64,000 bases of DNA from Streptomyces sp. KMM 9044 (GTDB taxonomy: Bacteria; Actinomycetota; Actinomycetes; Streptomycetales; Streptomycetaceae), in the NCBI RefSeq assembly GCF_024701375.2, contig NZ_CP113910.1, positions 2,666,001 through 2,730,000 on the forward strand, given 5' to 3'. Each line of letters opens with the position of its first letter. The first letter of the stretch is position 1. Position numbers and translations under genes: made by a program. Of this stretch, positions 18,001 to 27,019 are shown piece after piece. The notes under the pieces are model-generated. The model had not been told where the DNA came from. It saw only the letters and a program-made list of their open reading frames with translations, and did no database searches.

Positions 18001-20645
18001 AGTTTCGGGCGCAGCGGATCGCCCGGGGTCGAGAACGCCTCGGCGGCCGCGGTGCGCGCCCCGTCCCGGGGAGCGAAGAGGTCGGTGAGGGCGGCTCCTG
18101 CCCAGGGATCGTCAGGAACGGAGGTGAACAGCCGCACCGTGTACCGCAGATGGGCCAGGTGGCGGCGCTCCTGGAGGGCGATGAGCATGTCTGTGAGCAG
18201 TTCGCCGCGGCCGGCACCCACCGCGTTGATGATCAGTGAGTCCGCATAGGGGTGAAGGCGGATGTAGCGCTCGACGCGGTCGGCGAGGTTCGCACCGGTC
18301 ACATCGCCACTGCTGGTGACGGCTCCGTCCGCTCCGAGTGCCACGGCGATCCTGGCGACGGTGCCGCGCGGGTTCTCGGCCTCGCTCGGCAGGCAGACCT
18401 GCCAGTAGTCGGTCAGGAGCCCTGCCGCGAAGGTGAGTTCTCCGGTGTCCAGCGGCACGGTGAGGGGGAAGCCGAGCGGCGCCAGTCTCCGCTCCAGTGC
18501 TTCGAGCCGTTCCAGTACTGCCGCCCTGTCGTCGTGCTCCGCTTCGCCGAGCCAGTGGTCGGCCAGGGCTGCGTGGCCGCTGTCCCACAGCATCCGCAGG
18601 GGGTGGGTGGGAGCCACGAGCACGGCGTCCGAGCGGTTGCCGTCCGGGGCAACCAAGATCACGGGCAGGGTGTCGGTGCTTAGCAGCTGGTGGAGTTCGC
18701 CGCGGTGCGTGTCCGTATCGCGTGCGTACGGGTCCTCCAGGGCACGCAGGCAGGCCGTCAGCGCGTCCAGATAGGCCTCCGCGTATGCCTCGGTCGGGGC
18801 GCGGAGGCCCCGGGGGTCCCTTCCTTCCAACACGTGGGCGTCCTCGCCGGCCCGCTCCCCGGTGATCGCCGAGAACAGGACGGTGCGCGCGTGCAGGAAC
18901 GTGGTGTACGCGGGTGTGTGGCCGGTGCGGGCCGCTGTGGGCCGGGGTTGCGGACTCAGGTGCACCCAGTCCGCCGCGTCGATCTCGACCGTGGGGCCGG
19001 TCAGGGTGTGGGGCCGGGCCAGAAGGGACTGCTGCGCCTCGGCGAGCCGGCGCGGCAGGTCGAGGAGGAAGGGCGCGCCGGCGCCGAAGGATGCGCGCAG
19101 GGAACGGGTCTTGGCTCCCGTGCTCGCCCAGGTGACATCACGGCAGGTGATGCGCCAGGGATCACGTCCTTCGGCCCGCGCAGTGAAGCGCAGCCGGTTG
19201 AGGGCCTGGGCGACACCGGAAGCATGCTGGACGCGGGGGGCCGGGGGCTCGTCGAATTCACCGTCCGGCACCACGTAGAAGCGGTCGCTCTCCTCCGTGC
19301 GCCGTGTGCGGCCACGACCGGTCCGGGTCACGGGCAGGGGTTCGCCGTGCTCGTCCAGGGGTGTGACCCGGACGAAGTGCCAGCCTTCCTCCCATTCGGT
19401 GGCCCGGCGGCCACGCTTCAGTTTCACCTTGGTGCTGTGCGCGTTCCGGGTGGTGCGGCGGTGTGCGGGGACGGTGATGGTGAGTCCGGTGGGGCTGACC
19501 GCCACGGTGCTGTCGTCGTCTCCGTCGGTTCCTTCCCCCACCGATTCCGAGTAGATCTCGACCTTGAAATGGGCGAGCCCGGTGATGGTGCGGGTGTCGG
19601 GAGCCACGGTGAAGGACACCGGCAGGGAGGAGAGTCCGCCGGGCAGTAGGTAGCGGGCGCCGTAGACGCGTTCCAGTACGGAGTGGTTCCGCAGGTCCTC
19701 GTCGCTGTCGCCGACCTTCGGCAGGGCGGTCAGGTCGTCGACTTCGACGGTGATCCGCTGGTTGCCCCGGTCCTGTTGCTCCGGCCAGTGGTGGAAGCCC
19801 AGCGGCCAATTGTCCGGTTCGACGGCGATGGACCGGCACCACTGGCGGGGCTCGGCGAACGAGGTGCGTCCCGCGAAGTCGACCAGCCGCTTCATGAAGG
19901 CCTGCTGCTGCGCACTGGAGCGGGGCAGGCCCAGGGAGAGGACCCGTTGCCGGGGGGTGGCGGCGTGGTCGCTGAGCGCGTCGACGACATGGCGGTTGCG
20001 GGTGCTCTTACGGCCGACCAGTGCGGGATCGGCGAAGAGCCGGAAGTCGGGGATGAGGCCGAGCAGGTGGACAGCCGCGCCGGCCGCCTCGGGGTGGTGG
20101 TGGTTCTCCCGGAGCGTGAGCAGGTACCGCACGGCGGCCTGGGCGTCGGCGCCCTTCGGTCCGCCGGCCGCCGGGGAGCCGAGCAGTTCCGTGACGGACG
20201 GGCGCAGGGTTTCGGGCACCTGGCCGAGCAGGGTCTGCCGCAGCGCCATGTGTACGTCGTCCAGAGGCAGTTCCTCGAACGTCGCGGTGGAGAAGGAGTC
20301 CTCCGCGCTGGCCCGGGTGCCGGGCGGGATGAAGACCAGCAGTGGGGGCCGCAGCGACCCGGTGTCGTCGGGGTTGCGCAGTTCCACGAGCCGGGTGCCG
20401 GTGATGGTCACGTCGGCGGCGTCGAGGTCCGCTGTCCCCGGGTCGAGGACGTGGACCTGGGCCTCCGGTACCGCGGTGTGCAGTCTGCGGGACAGGCTCA
20501 CGGCCAGGTCGGTGTGCAGCCCTTCGACGCGCATGCAGTGTCCGGCTTCCCTGCGTCGCAGCACGGAGGCGATGCGGGGCAGCAGTGCCTGTTCCAGGGC
20601 CTGTCGCCACTGGCTTTCGGTGATCTCGGTCAGTCCGCGTGCCAT
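15072..20645 (-). CDS. 1857-residue HerA/DptH-like ATPase (MAD8-like)
   Basis: This is the largest gene of the window. The N-terminal and middle 1350 residues have no motif I can name, although the opening (LVFIPPGTRASAEDSFSTAT) recalls DptH-type proteins. A Glu/Pro-rich disordered linker follows at about 1370-1480. The C-terminus is a HerA/FtsK-type P-loop ATPase with Walker A GVQGGGKSYT near residue 1498 and Walker B LVVFDEAHK near 1730, then VIVASQDPPSVP and EAYLWSSKAT. It starts 17 bases after the MAD7-like gene and ends a defence-like operon. From memory it fits the ATP-binding protein MAD8 of methylation-associated defence systems. One TTA (bldA) codon lies at 17433-17435. Confidence 0.75.
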   Translation of the reverse strand: MARGLTEITESQWRQALEQALLPRIASVLRRREAGHCMRVEGLHTDLAVSLSRRLHTAVPEAQVHVLDPGTADLDAADVTITGTRLVELRNPDDTGSLRPPLLVFIPPGTRASAEDSFSTATFEELPLDDVHMALRQTLLGQVPETLRPSVTELLGSPAAGGPKGADAQAAVRYLLTLRENHHHPEAAGAAVHLLGLIPDFRLFADPALVGRKSTRNRHVVDALSDHAATPRQRVLSLGLPRSSAQQQAFMKRLVDFAGRTSFAEPRQWCRSIAVEPDNWPLGFHHWPEQQDRGNQRITVEVDDLTALPKVGDSDEDLRNHSVLERVYGARYLLPGGLSSLPVSFTVAPDTRTITGLAHFKVEIYSESVGEGTDGDDDSTVAVSPTGLTITVPAHRRTTRNAHSTKVKLKRGRRATEWEEGWHFVRVTPLDEHGEPLPVTRTGRGRTRRTEESDRFYVVPDGEFDEPPAPRVQHASGVAQALNRLRFTARAEGRDPWRITCRDVTWASTGAKTRSLRASFGAGAPFLLDLPRRLAEAQQSLLARPHTLTGPTVEIDAADWVHLSPQPRPTAARTGHTPAYTTFLHARTVLFSAITGERAGEDAHVLEGRDPRGLRAPTEAYAEAYLDALTACLRALEDPYARDTDTHRGELHQLLSTDTLPVILVAPDGNRSDAVLVAPTHPLRMLWDSGHAALADHWLGEAEHDDRAAVLERLEALERRLAPLGFPLTVPLDTGELTFAAGLLTDYWQVCLPSEAENPRGTVARIAVALGADGAVTSSGDVTGANLADRVERYIRLHPYADSLIINAVGAGRGELLTDMLIALQERRHLAHLRYTVRLFTSVPDDPWAGAALTDLFAPRDGARTAAAEAFSTPGDPLRPKLSVVVRDLADLTSGGEGFPAHLSFLFAPFGGERHDIAPGRPVSGRAAVHGLVQEMTSHYSEGGESATWSRRPRHGATDPLPGAEITGDLLATLPATVSAAVVAATAGEPRPGMLPQISLSLGTDDRSLLHDVHRMSDWVITVDRTLGAEYFDHGRPNRAEYVIDYTASSVAGMSSHIVVSSRSVDELRALLEPVLADRRLSIEQRHVRTFFDQLRELSGNLAFKLAALSESGRTEVVGLALARLYLEHRSALRHQILVPLDAHPELYAEQQRRSAAGDTEVRLHRTDLALFDLDAERATITCRLVEVKCFTGTGGPASLESTRQRIHTQLDNTRRVLGGLFDPSIARSDRPLQNVTLRTLLGHYLARADRYGLFSAKAREEARWLLDHLDHHFTWEFTATGLVFDLSANGLDIETADGITYHRVGRGQALRMLDEIRTEYLHGPADEAERSEAAGESEDGTEPERSGSQPGTHPAPPGDRDAATAATLRPRERERTVPDDPGPLPLETEDDDPGRGAEPGAEENAVGEPEQEPSEAEPRERPSAELEPQRADGDDPPLRPVPDVGTAHTVDGTEGPEGTAAEVMLGVAQPSPQYGLLGTSAGRRVALDLYETHTMSLFGVQGGGKSYTLGAILEMASRPVPGINRLGRPLASMVFHYSETSDYAPEFTSMIRPNDDGGQRAALRLRYGAEPVGLEDVMMLVPAENLEERREEFPDLEIRPLTFASSELKRSHWRFLMGAVGNQATYIRQVNRIIKENRKNLTLDAVRQGIEDSELADHLKKQAKARLELAENFIDDSTRLRDLVRPGRLIIVDVRSDDIEKSDALGLFVVLMQLFAEARQSDETFNKLVVFDEAHKYADSGGLVAGLVSSVREMRHKGMSVIVASQDPPSVPTALIELSSEIVLHKFTSPAWLKYLQKVNTALGGLTPQKMAALQPGEAYLWSSKATDEAFTQGTVKIQCRPRFTEHGGGTRTAFD

Positions 20646-20661
20646 GGTGGTCCGTTCTCCG

Positions 20662-22368
20662 CTACCTTCCGCTGCCCGCTGCGACGGTGCCGTCCTGAGC
20701 GATCACGAAACGGGGTGTGATCACCTGGGTGACGTACGCGTCGGACAGGTCGTCGTAGAAGCCGGTCTCCCGCAGCTTCGTGGTGAACGCCTCGGTGTTC
20801 GCCCGCAGTGCCGCTTCTTCCTCCGGTCCGGTGACGGCGAAGCCGTCACCGGCCGGAAGCCGGTCGATGTGCAGGCCGTAGCGGGTGCGCAGCAGGTCGG
20901 TGAATTCGTCGAGTCGCAGGGAGACGGTGTGGTGGGTGAAGCGCGAGCGGGTACCGCGCGGGTTGGGGCGCAGCAGCGCCACCTGGACGAGTACGTCCAG
21001 CAGCGCGCTGTCGAGGACGAACCTCCGCTGCCCACGGTGGGGCTGTGTGATCAGCGCGCCGGGCCGGTTCTTCAGCAGCAGGGAGTCGATCGTCTCGATA
21101 AGGTATTTGTGGTGGTAGCGGCCGCGGTAGGCCATGAGCAGTTCGATGTACTGCTCGAAGGCGCCGAGTCCCATGGAGGATTCCAGCAGTGGCCGGACCT
21201 CTTCGGGCTGCTCCTCCTTCGGCGTTTCGACGAGGATGTTCTCCAGGCGGGCCTCGAAGAACCGTTCTCGACGGGCCAGGTAGGCGTCCGTGCCGAAGCG
21301 CAGGAGTTCACCGATGGTGGCACGGCCCCGGGCGGGCCGGGTGGCCTCGCCGCGTGAGACGAGGTGATCGGCGAAGTCGTCGAGCTTGCGCACCACGTAG
21401 CCGGCGCGGACGAAGTCCGGGATGCGCCGGTGCCAGGCGGCCGCGCTCTGTTCGGCCAGGGCTGCCGCCTCGCTTCCGGGGACACCGGCCGCGTCGACGA
21501 AGAGCCCGGCGCGGAACGGGCAGCCCGCGAGCGGATCGGCGGCTGCCGCGGTGGCGGGGCAGTTGTCGGGGCCGCAGGCCGGGTCCGCGCCGCCGCGGGC
21601 CACGGCGTGCGGGAGCAGCTTCATCGTCTTCAGCTGTCCGAGGGCGAGGTGCAGCGCACAGAGGATCTTCAGGTAGTCGACAAGGGTGACGCGCGGCAGC
21701 AGGTCTTTCAGGGACATCAGGCGCAATACGTCGTCGGCAAGCAGGTCGGCCTGGCCGACGCACAGGGGCGGCGCGTCGTACCAGCCGCGTACCTGTTGCG
21801 CCGCGTCCTGGGTGACCTGGCTGTTGAGGTGCAGTACGGCCTGGGTCTCGACGTCGATGCGGGGGTCCGCGGAGTCGTCCGGCCGGCCGCGGGAGGCGGA
21901 GCCCAGTCCGGTGAAGAAGAACCTCCGCAGTTGTTCGAGGGCTGCCTGGCCCTGGCCGCCTCGCGCGTGGCGCAGCATCTGGTAGAGCTGGGCGTCGGCG
22001 CCGTAGGCGCGCGAGTGGTAGTAGCTGCGGAATTTGTAGGTGAGTCCGTGCAGCGGGCGCAGTCCTGCCACGGCCTGGCTGGGGCGGCCGCGGTTGACCA
22101 TGTCGAGGAGCTGGGTCTCGATCCACCGGCGGGCGATATCGCTGTGCTCGGCGAAACCGGGGAATTTCGCGGCGTGCTGTTCCTTGGTGAACTCACTTAC
22201 GAAGGCGTCGACGGAGAGTTCCTTGCGCTGCACCATTTTGCTGGGCAGGCCGTTGTGGTTGACCCGCATCAGGAATCCGGTGAGGACCCGGTCCATCTCG
22301 ACCCGCTTGTATTCCAGGTGGGAGACGCCGGGGTGTTTCAGCTCGCTGTCGCGGCGGTGCAGTGCCAT
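20662..22368 (-). CDS. 568-residue defence-operon protein (MAD7-like)
   Basis: The start ATG overlaps the stop of the upstream kinase gene as TGATG, and the next gene follows after 17 bases, so it is the middle gene of a three-gene operon. No catalytic motif is recognised. A cysteine cluster (CGPDNC followed by a third Cys 12 residues later) could bind a metal. The C-terminal part has a winged-helix-like stretch (HHTVSLRLDEFTDLLRTRYGL). Its overall pattern and position between a kinase and a HerA-type ATPase match the MAD7 component as I recall it; DptG of phosphorothioate restriction is a more distant alternative. Confidence 0.65.
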   Translation of the reverse strand: MALHRRDSELKHPGVSHLEYKRVEMDRVLTGFLMRVNHNGLPSKMVQRKELSVDAFVSEFTKEQHAAKFPGFAEHSDIARRWIETQLLDMVNRGRPSQAVAGLRPLHGLTYKFRSYYHSRAYGADAQLYQMLRHARGGQGQAALEQLRRFFFTGLGSASRGRPDDSADPRIDVETQAVLHLNSQVTQDAAQQVRGWYDAPPLCVGQADLLADDVLRLMSLKDLLPRVTLVDYLKILCALHLALGQLKTMKLLPHAVARGGADPACGPDNCPATAAAADPLAGCPFRAGLFVDAAGVPGSEAAALAEQSAAAWHRRIPDFVRAGYVVRKLDDFADHLVSRGEATRPARGRATIGELLRFGTDAYLARRERFFEARLENILVETPKEEQPEEVRPLLESSMGLGAFEQYIELLMAYRGRYHHKYLIETIDSLLLKNRPGALITQPHRGQRRFVLDSALLDVLVQVALLRPNPRGTRSRFTHHTVSLRLDEFTDLLRTRYGLHIDRLPAGDGFAVTGPEEEAALRANTEAFTTKLRETGFYDDLSDAYVTQVITPRFVIAQDGTVAAGSGR

Positions 22369-25300
22369 CAGTGCTCCGTTTCCGGGGCCGGGGCGAGCCG
22401 CAGGGTTCCGCCGGGCTGCCGGGTGAGGCGGTAGGGAGGACTTCCGGGGGCGCTGAGCAGCACTTCCTGGCAGGATGCGGCGGACAGGGCGTTCTTGAAG
22501 ACGGTGAGGGCGAGGTTCTGGCCCTGACGGTCCTCGACACCGGGCCGGTGGCCACGGTGGAGCCGGTCGAGCAGCTCGTACAGGTCGAGGCGGACGACGA
22601 GCCGGGCGTGCTGCGGTCCGTCGCCGTCGGGCCGGTTACTCATGACGAGTTCCCGTGGGCTGGTCTCCACGTACGGGGAGGCGGTGGGGCTGCGTACGTC
22701 GAGGGTGAACCGTCCGGCGGGGAAGAGGCGGTGGCTGCGAATGGTGGCGCCGCGTACCGCCCTGACCTGGAGGGCGAGGTCGGGTTCGCCGTCCGGGCCG
22801 ATGGGGTGCGGCATCTCTTCGCCGCGGCTGATCGCCTCGACGAGCCGAGCCAGTTCCCCGCCCGCAGGGAGCGTGCCGTCCAGGAGGCCGAGGAAGCGGC
22901 TGCCGGAGCGGTGGCTGACCATCGTGGTCCAGCGGGTGTCGTCCAGGCTCTCGAAGTAGAAGCGGCGCCGGGCGGCGGCGAGGTACGCCCTGTGGGCGTC
23001 GCGCTGTCGCCCGTCCGGGTCGGGCGTGCGGGGCAGAGTGGTGAACTGTTCGCGCAGGAGTTCCTCGTCGTGGTTTCCGCGCTGGTCCACCGAGATCAGG
23101 CTGTGGCCGCCGGAGGGCCCGGTGTAGTCGAGCCGGCGGTCGAGTTGGGGGTCGGGGACCTGGGCCATGTCGAGATCGCGGAGCTGGGTGAGGAACCGGT
23201 CGTGCTCCTGGTCGCCACCGGTGTGGATGCCGGCCCAGCTGGTGAAGTAGAAGCTGTCGAGCCGCTGCTGGGCGGTGTCTGCGCCACCGGCGTAGAGGGC
23301 GTGGATCTGGTCGCAGTCCCGTCCCGAAGTGAGGGTGTGGGCGAGGGCGGAGCGCAGGTCGCGCAGGGTGATGTGGAGCCGTCCGCGGAGCCTGGCCATA
23401 CGGTGCAGGGTGGTGAGGCGTTCACGCACCTGGGGGCCTGCGGTGGGGTGGGCGAAGGTGCGTGCGTTGTGCAGGGCGTAGCAGCGGGAGGCGAGGGGGC
23501 AGGAGCCGCAGGCCTCCCAGTGCCGCGGGTCGGTCATGGTCTCGACCATGCGCCGCATGATGGAGCCGGTGCTGTGCGGGTCGGCGAAGACGTCGCGGGC
23601 GTTGAGGTTGACGACGGCGACGCCGTGGGTCTCCTGTCCGCTCGCGAGGCCCTCGCGGAGGATGTCGGCGAGCAGCGGGTAGTGCTTCTCGTGCCGGCTC
23701 AGGAAGTCGGCCAGCCGTCCTTCGTTGATGGCGAGCAGCCGGGTTTCGTGGTCGGTCCAGCCGTCGGCGGACTCACCACGGTAGGGGGCGAGGAACGCCT
23801 CCAGGACGGTGTCGTTGTCCGTTCCGTCCTCGTCCTGGCTGCCGTCGTGGTTGGTGCGGAACAGGCGTCCGCGGTAGGTGAACTCGTCTCCGTTGGCGCG
23901 ATGGGGAGCGAAGTCCGCGTTCTTCTTGGCCGCGGTGGCGGCGAGATGCTGGAGGAAGGCGGTCTTGCCGTCGCCCGCGTTCCCGGTGATGACCACCAGG
24001 CGGTGCTCTCCCCGCAGCACGGCCGGGGCCAGCCGGGTGTCGAGGGCGGTCTCGACGTAGAGCGGGAAGCCGGTGGGGTCAAGGCCGCGGGTGCCGGCGT
24101 TGGTCCGCGCGTTTTGGCTGTAGAGGGTCTGCAGATGCGCCACGAACGGGTTGCGCCCTGGTTCGGCCGGCTGCGTGGGGGCGGTCGCGGTTCCTCGCGG
24201 TGCGGCCGGTGTCCCGTCACCGGTGGGGCGGCCCGGGGGTGTCCGGCGTACGTCTCCGGCTTCGCGCAGCGCGGTACGGAACGCCTCGGCATCGGGGAAG
24301 CGTTCGGACCGGCGGGGCGAGATCGCGCGGCGCAGCACGCCGGTGAAGCCGGCGCCGAGGTCGGCGAAACCCGCGAGGTCCCGGGGGTCGGGGGCCTCCT
24401 CGTCGCGGGGCGGACTCTCGCGGCCCCGCCACGGGTAGCAGCCGGTGAGCGCCATGTAGGCGGACAGGCCGGTCGCGTACAGGTCGAGGTCGGTGAGGTC
24501 CTCGGCCCTGGGCCGTTCCCGGCCGAGGGCTCCGGGGGCGATGAACTTGGGTGAGCCGAGGGTGGGGGTGAGGGTGGAGCCGGTGGAGACCGCCGCGTTG
24601 AAGTCGAGCAGCCGGGTGCCGTCGGGCGTCCACAGCAGGTTGCTGGGTTTGATGTCGCAGTGGTAGACGCCGTGTCCGTGGAGATGGCCGAGGCCCTTCA
24701 GGCAGTCCTCCAGCAGGCGAAGCACGTCGGCCGGGCCCAGGGGCCGTTCGGCGCCGCGGTCGATGACGGCCTGGAGATCCCGCCCTTCGGCGAACTCCAT
24801 GCGCAGGTACGGGAATCCGCCCTTGGGAAGCCATTCGGCGTCGATGAGCCGTACCAGGTTGGGGTGTGGCGGGAGCCGGCGGAGCGCCCGGTACTCCTTC
24901 TTGAGCCGCTCCTCCACCTCCAGCCCGCCGCCGGTGAGGATCTTCAGCACTTCGTCCTCGTCGTCGAGGACGTTGTAGACCCGGTAGACGACACCGAACT
25001 GTCCCCGCCCGAGTTTGGCCCGCACGCGGAACTTCTCGGTGAGCCGGAAACCAGTGCGCAGGTCCGCATAGTTGCGCGGATTGTGCCAGTCGAAGGAGCC
25101 GTCGTCCTCCGGTTGGGGCAGGCCGCCGCGGCGCCCGCCCGGTGCCGGGCGGTGCCGCTCCAGCAATTCCAGCGCGTCACGGGCCTGAGGCCGCCGCCGC
25201 GGGTCGGGGTCGAGCAGCGCCGCGACGAGGGACCCGACACCGCTGTCCAGGCCGGGAACCTCTCCGAGCGCCGCCGCGGTGTCCCCTTCCGGGTCGGGCG

Positions 25301-26537
25301 GCTCACCCGTGTACAGCTCGTGGAAGAGCGCACCCGCCGCGTACATGTCCGATGCGGGGGAGAACGCGTCCGCGTCCCCCGCCACCTCCGGCGCCAGGTA
25401 GACGGCATCGTGCCGCGTCAGCGCCGTCTGCCGCACGGTGAGCAGGGGGCCGCGCGGCTGCCCCGGGTAGGCCAGGTCGAATCCGGTCAGCATGGCGTCC
25501 CCGTCACGGTCGACGAGGACCGCGTCGGGAGTGAGTCCCCGGTGCACCACGCCCTTGGCGTGGGCGTGCGCGAGCCCGGCGAGTACGCCGGACATCACCC
25601 TTCGTCTGGCGTCCGCGCCGAGGGGTGACGACTGGTCCGTGAGCCGTACCCGCAGCGCGTCGGCCCGCACGTCCTCCAGAACGACCGCGTAGCCCGCCTG
25701 GTCGTCCACGGGGAAGTCGTCCACGCAGGCCACGATGTGCTCACTCGCCTTGAGCCTGCCGAGTGCCTGCATCGGTGTGCTGATCCGGGCGAACGCCGCG
25801 TCCAGTTCGGCCTCCGGCAGCAGGGGGTCGACGCCGTGCACCTGAAGCAGATAGGTGCCGGCACCTGCCTGGCCCTGTCTGCGCACCCGGTACACCGACA
25901 CGTTCTCGTACGGGTCGTAGGGATCGGCGGGTGCCGAGGGGTCGGTCTCCGCCAGGGTCTCCTCGACCTCGTACCGGCCGAACGTCCGGGGTCCCGCGGG
26001 GGTCCGGGCCTCGGCGAGCAGCACCCGCACGATGTCGTCGTGCCGGCCGGCGATGTCCGGCACCGGGTGGCCGGCCGCCGGACGGTACTGTGCGAGGAAC
26101 GGCACGAGGTCGCGCAGGCGCACCGTGTGCGGCTCGTCCAGTCCGGCGGGGTCCCGCAGCACGGAGTCGTCGAACGGCAGGATGACCAGCGGGTCGCACC
26201 ACACCGACAGCGCCGCGCCGGACCGGGACCGCCGCAGCAGCCGCCCCAGCACCTTGGCGTGCTCCCGGGACTTGCGCACCGGGCTCGGGAAGTACGACCC
26301 CCGGCTCAGATACCAGCGGGCCCCGCGCACCTCGATCCGGCCGTGCGCCCCTTTGGTGTCGGCGAGCAGGCACACATGGTCGGTGAGGATGGCCAGGTCC
26401 ACCTCGAAGACCTGCCGGCCGCGTCCGTACGACAGCTCGAAGTTGGACACCACCGTCCAGTCGTCGGGGGCGTGGTCCCGCAGATGCCGCAGCACCATCC
26501 GCTCGGCATCGTTGACCGGCTCACCCACCGGAATCAT
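22368..26537 (-). CDS. NERD - pseudokinase - Ser/Thr kinase - P-loop ATPase fusion (PglW/MAD6-like)
   Basis: From the ATG at 26537 the product has 1389 residues. Residues about 15-140 form a NERD nuclease-related domain (VFEVDLAIL...LLADTKGAHGRI, a D...DxK core). A first kinase-like lobe at about 240-500 lacks the catalytic Asp (HRGLTPDAV for HRDLKPxN), has no VAIK lysine, and reads GFD for DFG. A second kinase at about 520-790 looks active: GRGQFGVVY, a lysine in EVLKIL, HCDIKPSNL, LLDFN. After a linker comes a P-loop ATPase (GNAGDGKTAF near 854) with a CxxC-x5-C cluster near 1010. PglW kinases of phage-growth-limitation and MADS kinases share the NERD-kinase start. A DNA-damage-type promoter precedes it (26593-26615). 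Confidence 0.8.
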   Translation of the reverse strand: MIPVGEPVNDAERMVLRHLRDHAPDDWTVVSNFELSYGRGRQVFEVDLAILTDHVCLLADTKGAHGRIEVRGARWYLSRGSYFPSPVRKSREHAKVLGRLLRRSRSGAALSVWCDPLVILPFDDSVLRDPAGLDEPHTVRLRDLVPFLAQYRPAAGHPVPDIAGRHDDIVRVLLAEARTPAGPRTFGRYEVEETLAETDPSAPADPYDPYENVSVYRVRRQGQAGAGTYLLQVHGVDPLLPEAELDAAFARISTPMQALGRLKASEHIVACVDDFPVDDQAGYAVVLEDVRADALRVRLTDQSSPLGADARRRVMSGVLAGLAHAHAKGVVHRGLTPDAVLVDRDGDAMLTGFDLAYPGQPRGPLLTVRQTALTRHDAVYLAPEVAGDADAFSPASDMYAAGALFHELYTGEPPDPEGDTAAALGEVPGLDSGVGSLVAALLDPDPRRRPQARDALELLERHRPAPGGRRGGLPQPEDDGSFDWHNPRNYADLRTGFRLTEKFRVRAKLGRGQFGVVYRVYNVLDDEDEVLKILTGGGLEVEERLKKEYRALRRLPPHPNLVRLIDAEWLPKGGFPYLRMEFAEGRDLQAVIDRGAERPLGPADVLRLLEDCLKGLGHLHGHGVYHCDIKPSNLLWTPDGTRLLDFNAAVSTGSTLTPTLGSPKFIAPGALGRERPRAEDLTDLDLYATGLSAYMALTGCYPWRGRESPPRDEEAPDPRDLAGFADLGAGFTGVLRRAISPRRSERFPDAEAFRTALREAGDVRRTPPGRPTGDGTPAAPRGTATAPTQPAEPGRNPFVAHLQTLYSQNARTNAGTRGLDPTGFPLYVETALDTRLAPAVLRGEHRLVVITGNAGDGKTAFLQHLAATAAKKNADFAPHRANGDEFTYRGRLFRTNHDGSQDEDGTDNDTVLEAFLAPYRGESADGWTDHETRLLAINEGRLADFLSRHEKHYPLLADILREGLASGQETHGVAVVNLNARDVFADPHSTGSIMRRMVETMTDPRHWEACGSCPLASRCYALHNARTFAHPTAGPQVRERLTTLHRMARLRGRLHITLRDLRSALAHTLTSGRDCDQIHALYAGGADTAQQRLDSFYFTSWAGIHTGGDQEHDRFLTQLRDLDMAQVPDPQLDRRLDYTGPSGGHSLISVDQRGNHDEELLREQFTTLPRTPDPDGRQRDAHRAYLAAARRRFYFESLDDTRWTTMVSHRSGSRFLGLLDGTLPAGGELARLVEAISRGEEMPHPIGPDGEPDLALQVRAVRGATIRSHRLFPAGRFTLDVRSPTASPYVETSPRELVMSNRPDGDGPQHARLVVRLDLYELLDRLHRGHRPGVEDRQGQNLALTVFKNALSAASCQEVLLSAPGSPPYRLTRQPGGTLRLAPAPETEH

Positions 26538-26592
26538 CCGCGCCACCGGTCGCAACCCCCTGTCCACACCCGCACACTTCGAGTCACCGGCC

Positions 26593-26615
26593 ACTCTATG
26601 CCCAGCCACTGACAA
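26593..26615 (-). promoter_or_regulatory. RecA-NDp/PafBC-type promoter of the kinase-MAD7-MAD8 operon
   Basis: On the minus strand the sequence is TTGTCAGTGG-N7-TAGAGT. The actinobacterial RecA-NDp consensus activated by PafBC after DNA damage is TTGTCAGTGG-N7-TAGnnT, as I remember it, so the match includes the unusual short spacing. The -10 lies 56 bases before the ATG of the kinase gene. A second match occurs upstream of the ECF sigma gene (56706-56728). Confidence 0.7.
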
Positions 26616-26662
26616 CCCGGGTGCCACCTGCGCAACACCCCCTGCGGGAGCCGCGCTTGCGA

Positions 26663-27019
26663 TCACAGCAGCTCCCGTCGGCTGCGGGAGTTCGCCACGG
26701 CGACCCGGGCCCTCAGGATGCCCTCGGGCAGGTCACCCCCGAGTACGGAGGCGGCCGGCTCGACCTCGTCCGGCCGCGCGGTCCACTCCGTTCCACCGCT
26801 CTCCGGGCGCAGCCAGACCAGCCCGTCAAGGTGATCCATGACGGTGCCCCGCCGCTCCCGCCGGGTGTCGTAAGCGAGTTGCCCGACGGGCAGCCGCTGC
26901 GGGGCGCGCTCCTCCCGCGCGGCACGTACGGCGGCCTCGTGCGCCTGGACCGCGGCGGCGATGGCGGAACGGCCGGGCTTGCGGCGGGGCAGCGGGGGCT
27001 GCGGGGTGTGGGGGGCCAT
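26663..27019 (-). CDS. 118-residue protein of unknown function
   Basis: The protein starts MAPHTPQPPLPRRKPGRSAI, with a basic/Pro-rich N-terminus followed by an Ala/Glu/Arg helix and a compact C-terminal part containing DHLDGLVWLRPESGGTEWTARPDEV. No family is recognised. It lies beside the first copy of the repeat that also precedes the HTH gene at 32672. I suspect it was once the divergent partner of such an HTH gene, before the four-gene operon came between them. It stops 125 bases before the kinase gene. Confidence 0.65.
   Translation of the reverse strand: MAPHTPQPPLPRRKPGRSAIAAAVQAHEAAVRAAREERAPQRLPVGQLAYDTRRERRGTVMDHLDGLVWLRPESGGTEWTARPDEVEPAASVLGGDLPEGILRARVAVANSRSRRELL

Noticed and set aside
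22362..24554. 730-residue plus-strand frame opposite the kinase-ATPase gene
   Set aside because: It is antisense of a region with an intact P-loop ATPase domain; no motif and no start signal.
15072..26537. DptFGH phosphorothioate restriction module
   Set aside because: There are no dndBCDE genes nearby, and the first protein carries NERD and two kinase lobes, which DptF lacks. The resemblance of the large ATPase to DptH is kept as a remote relation only.
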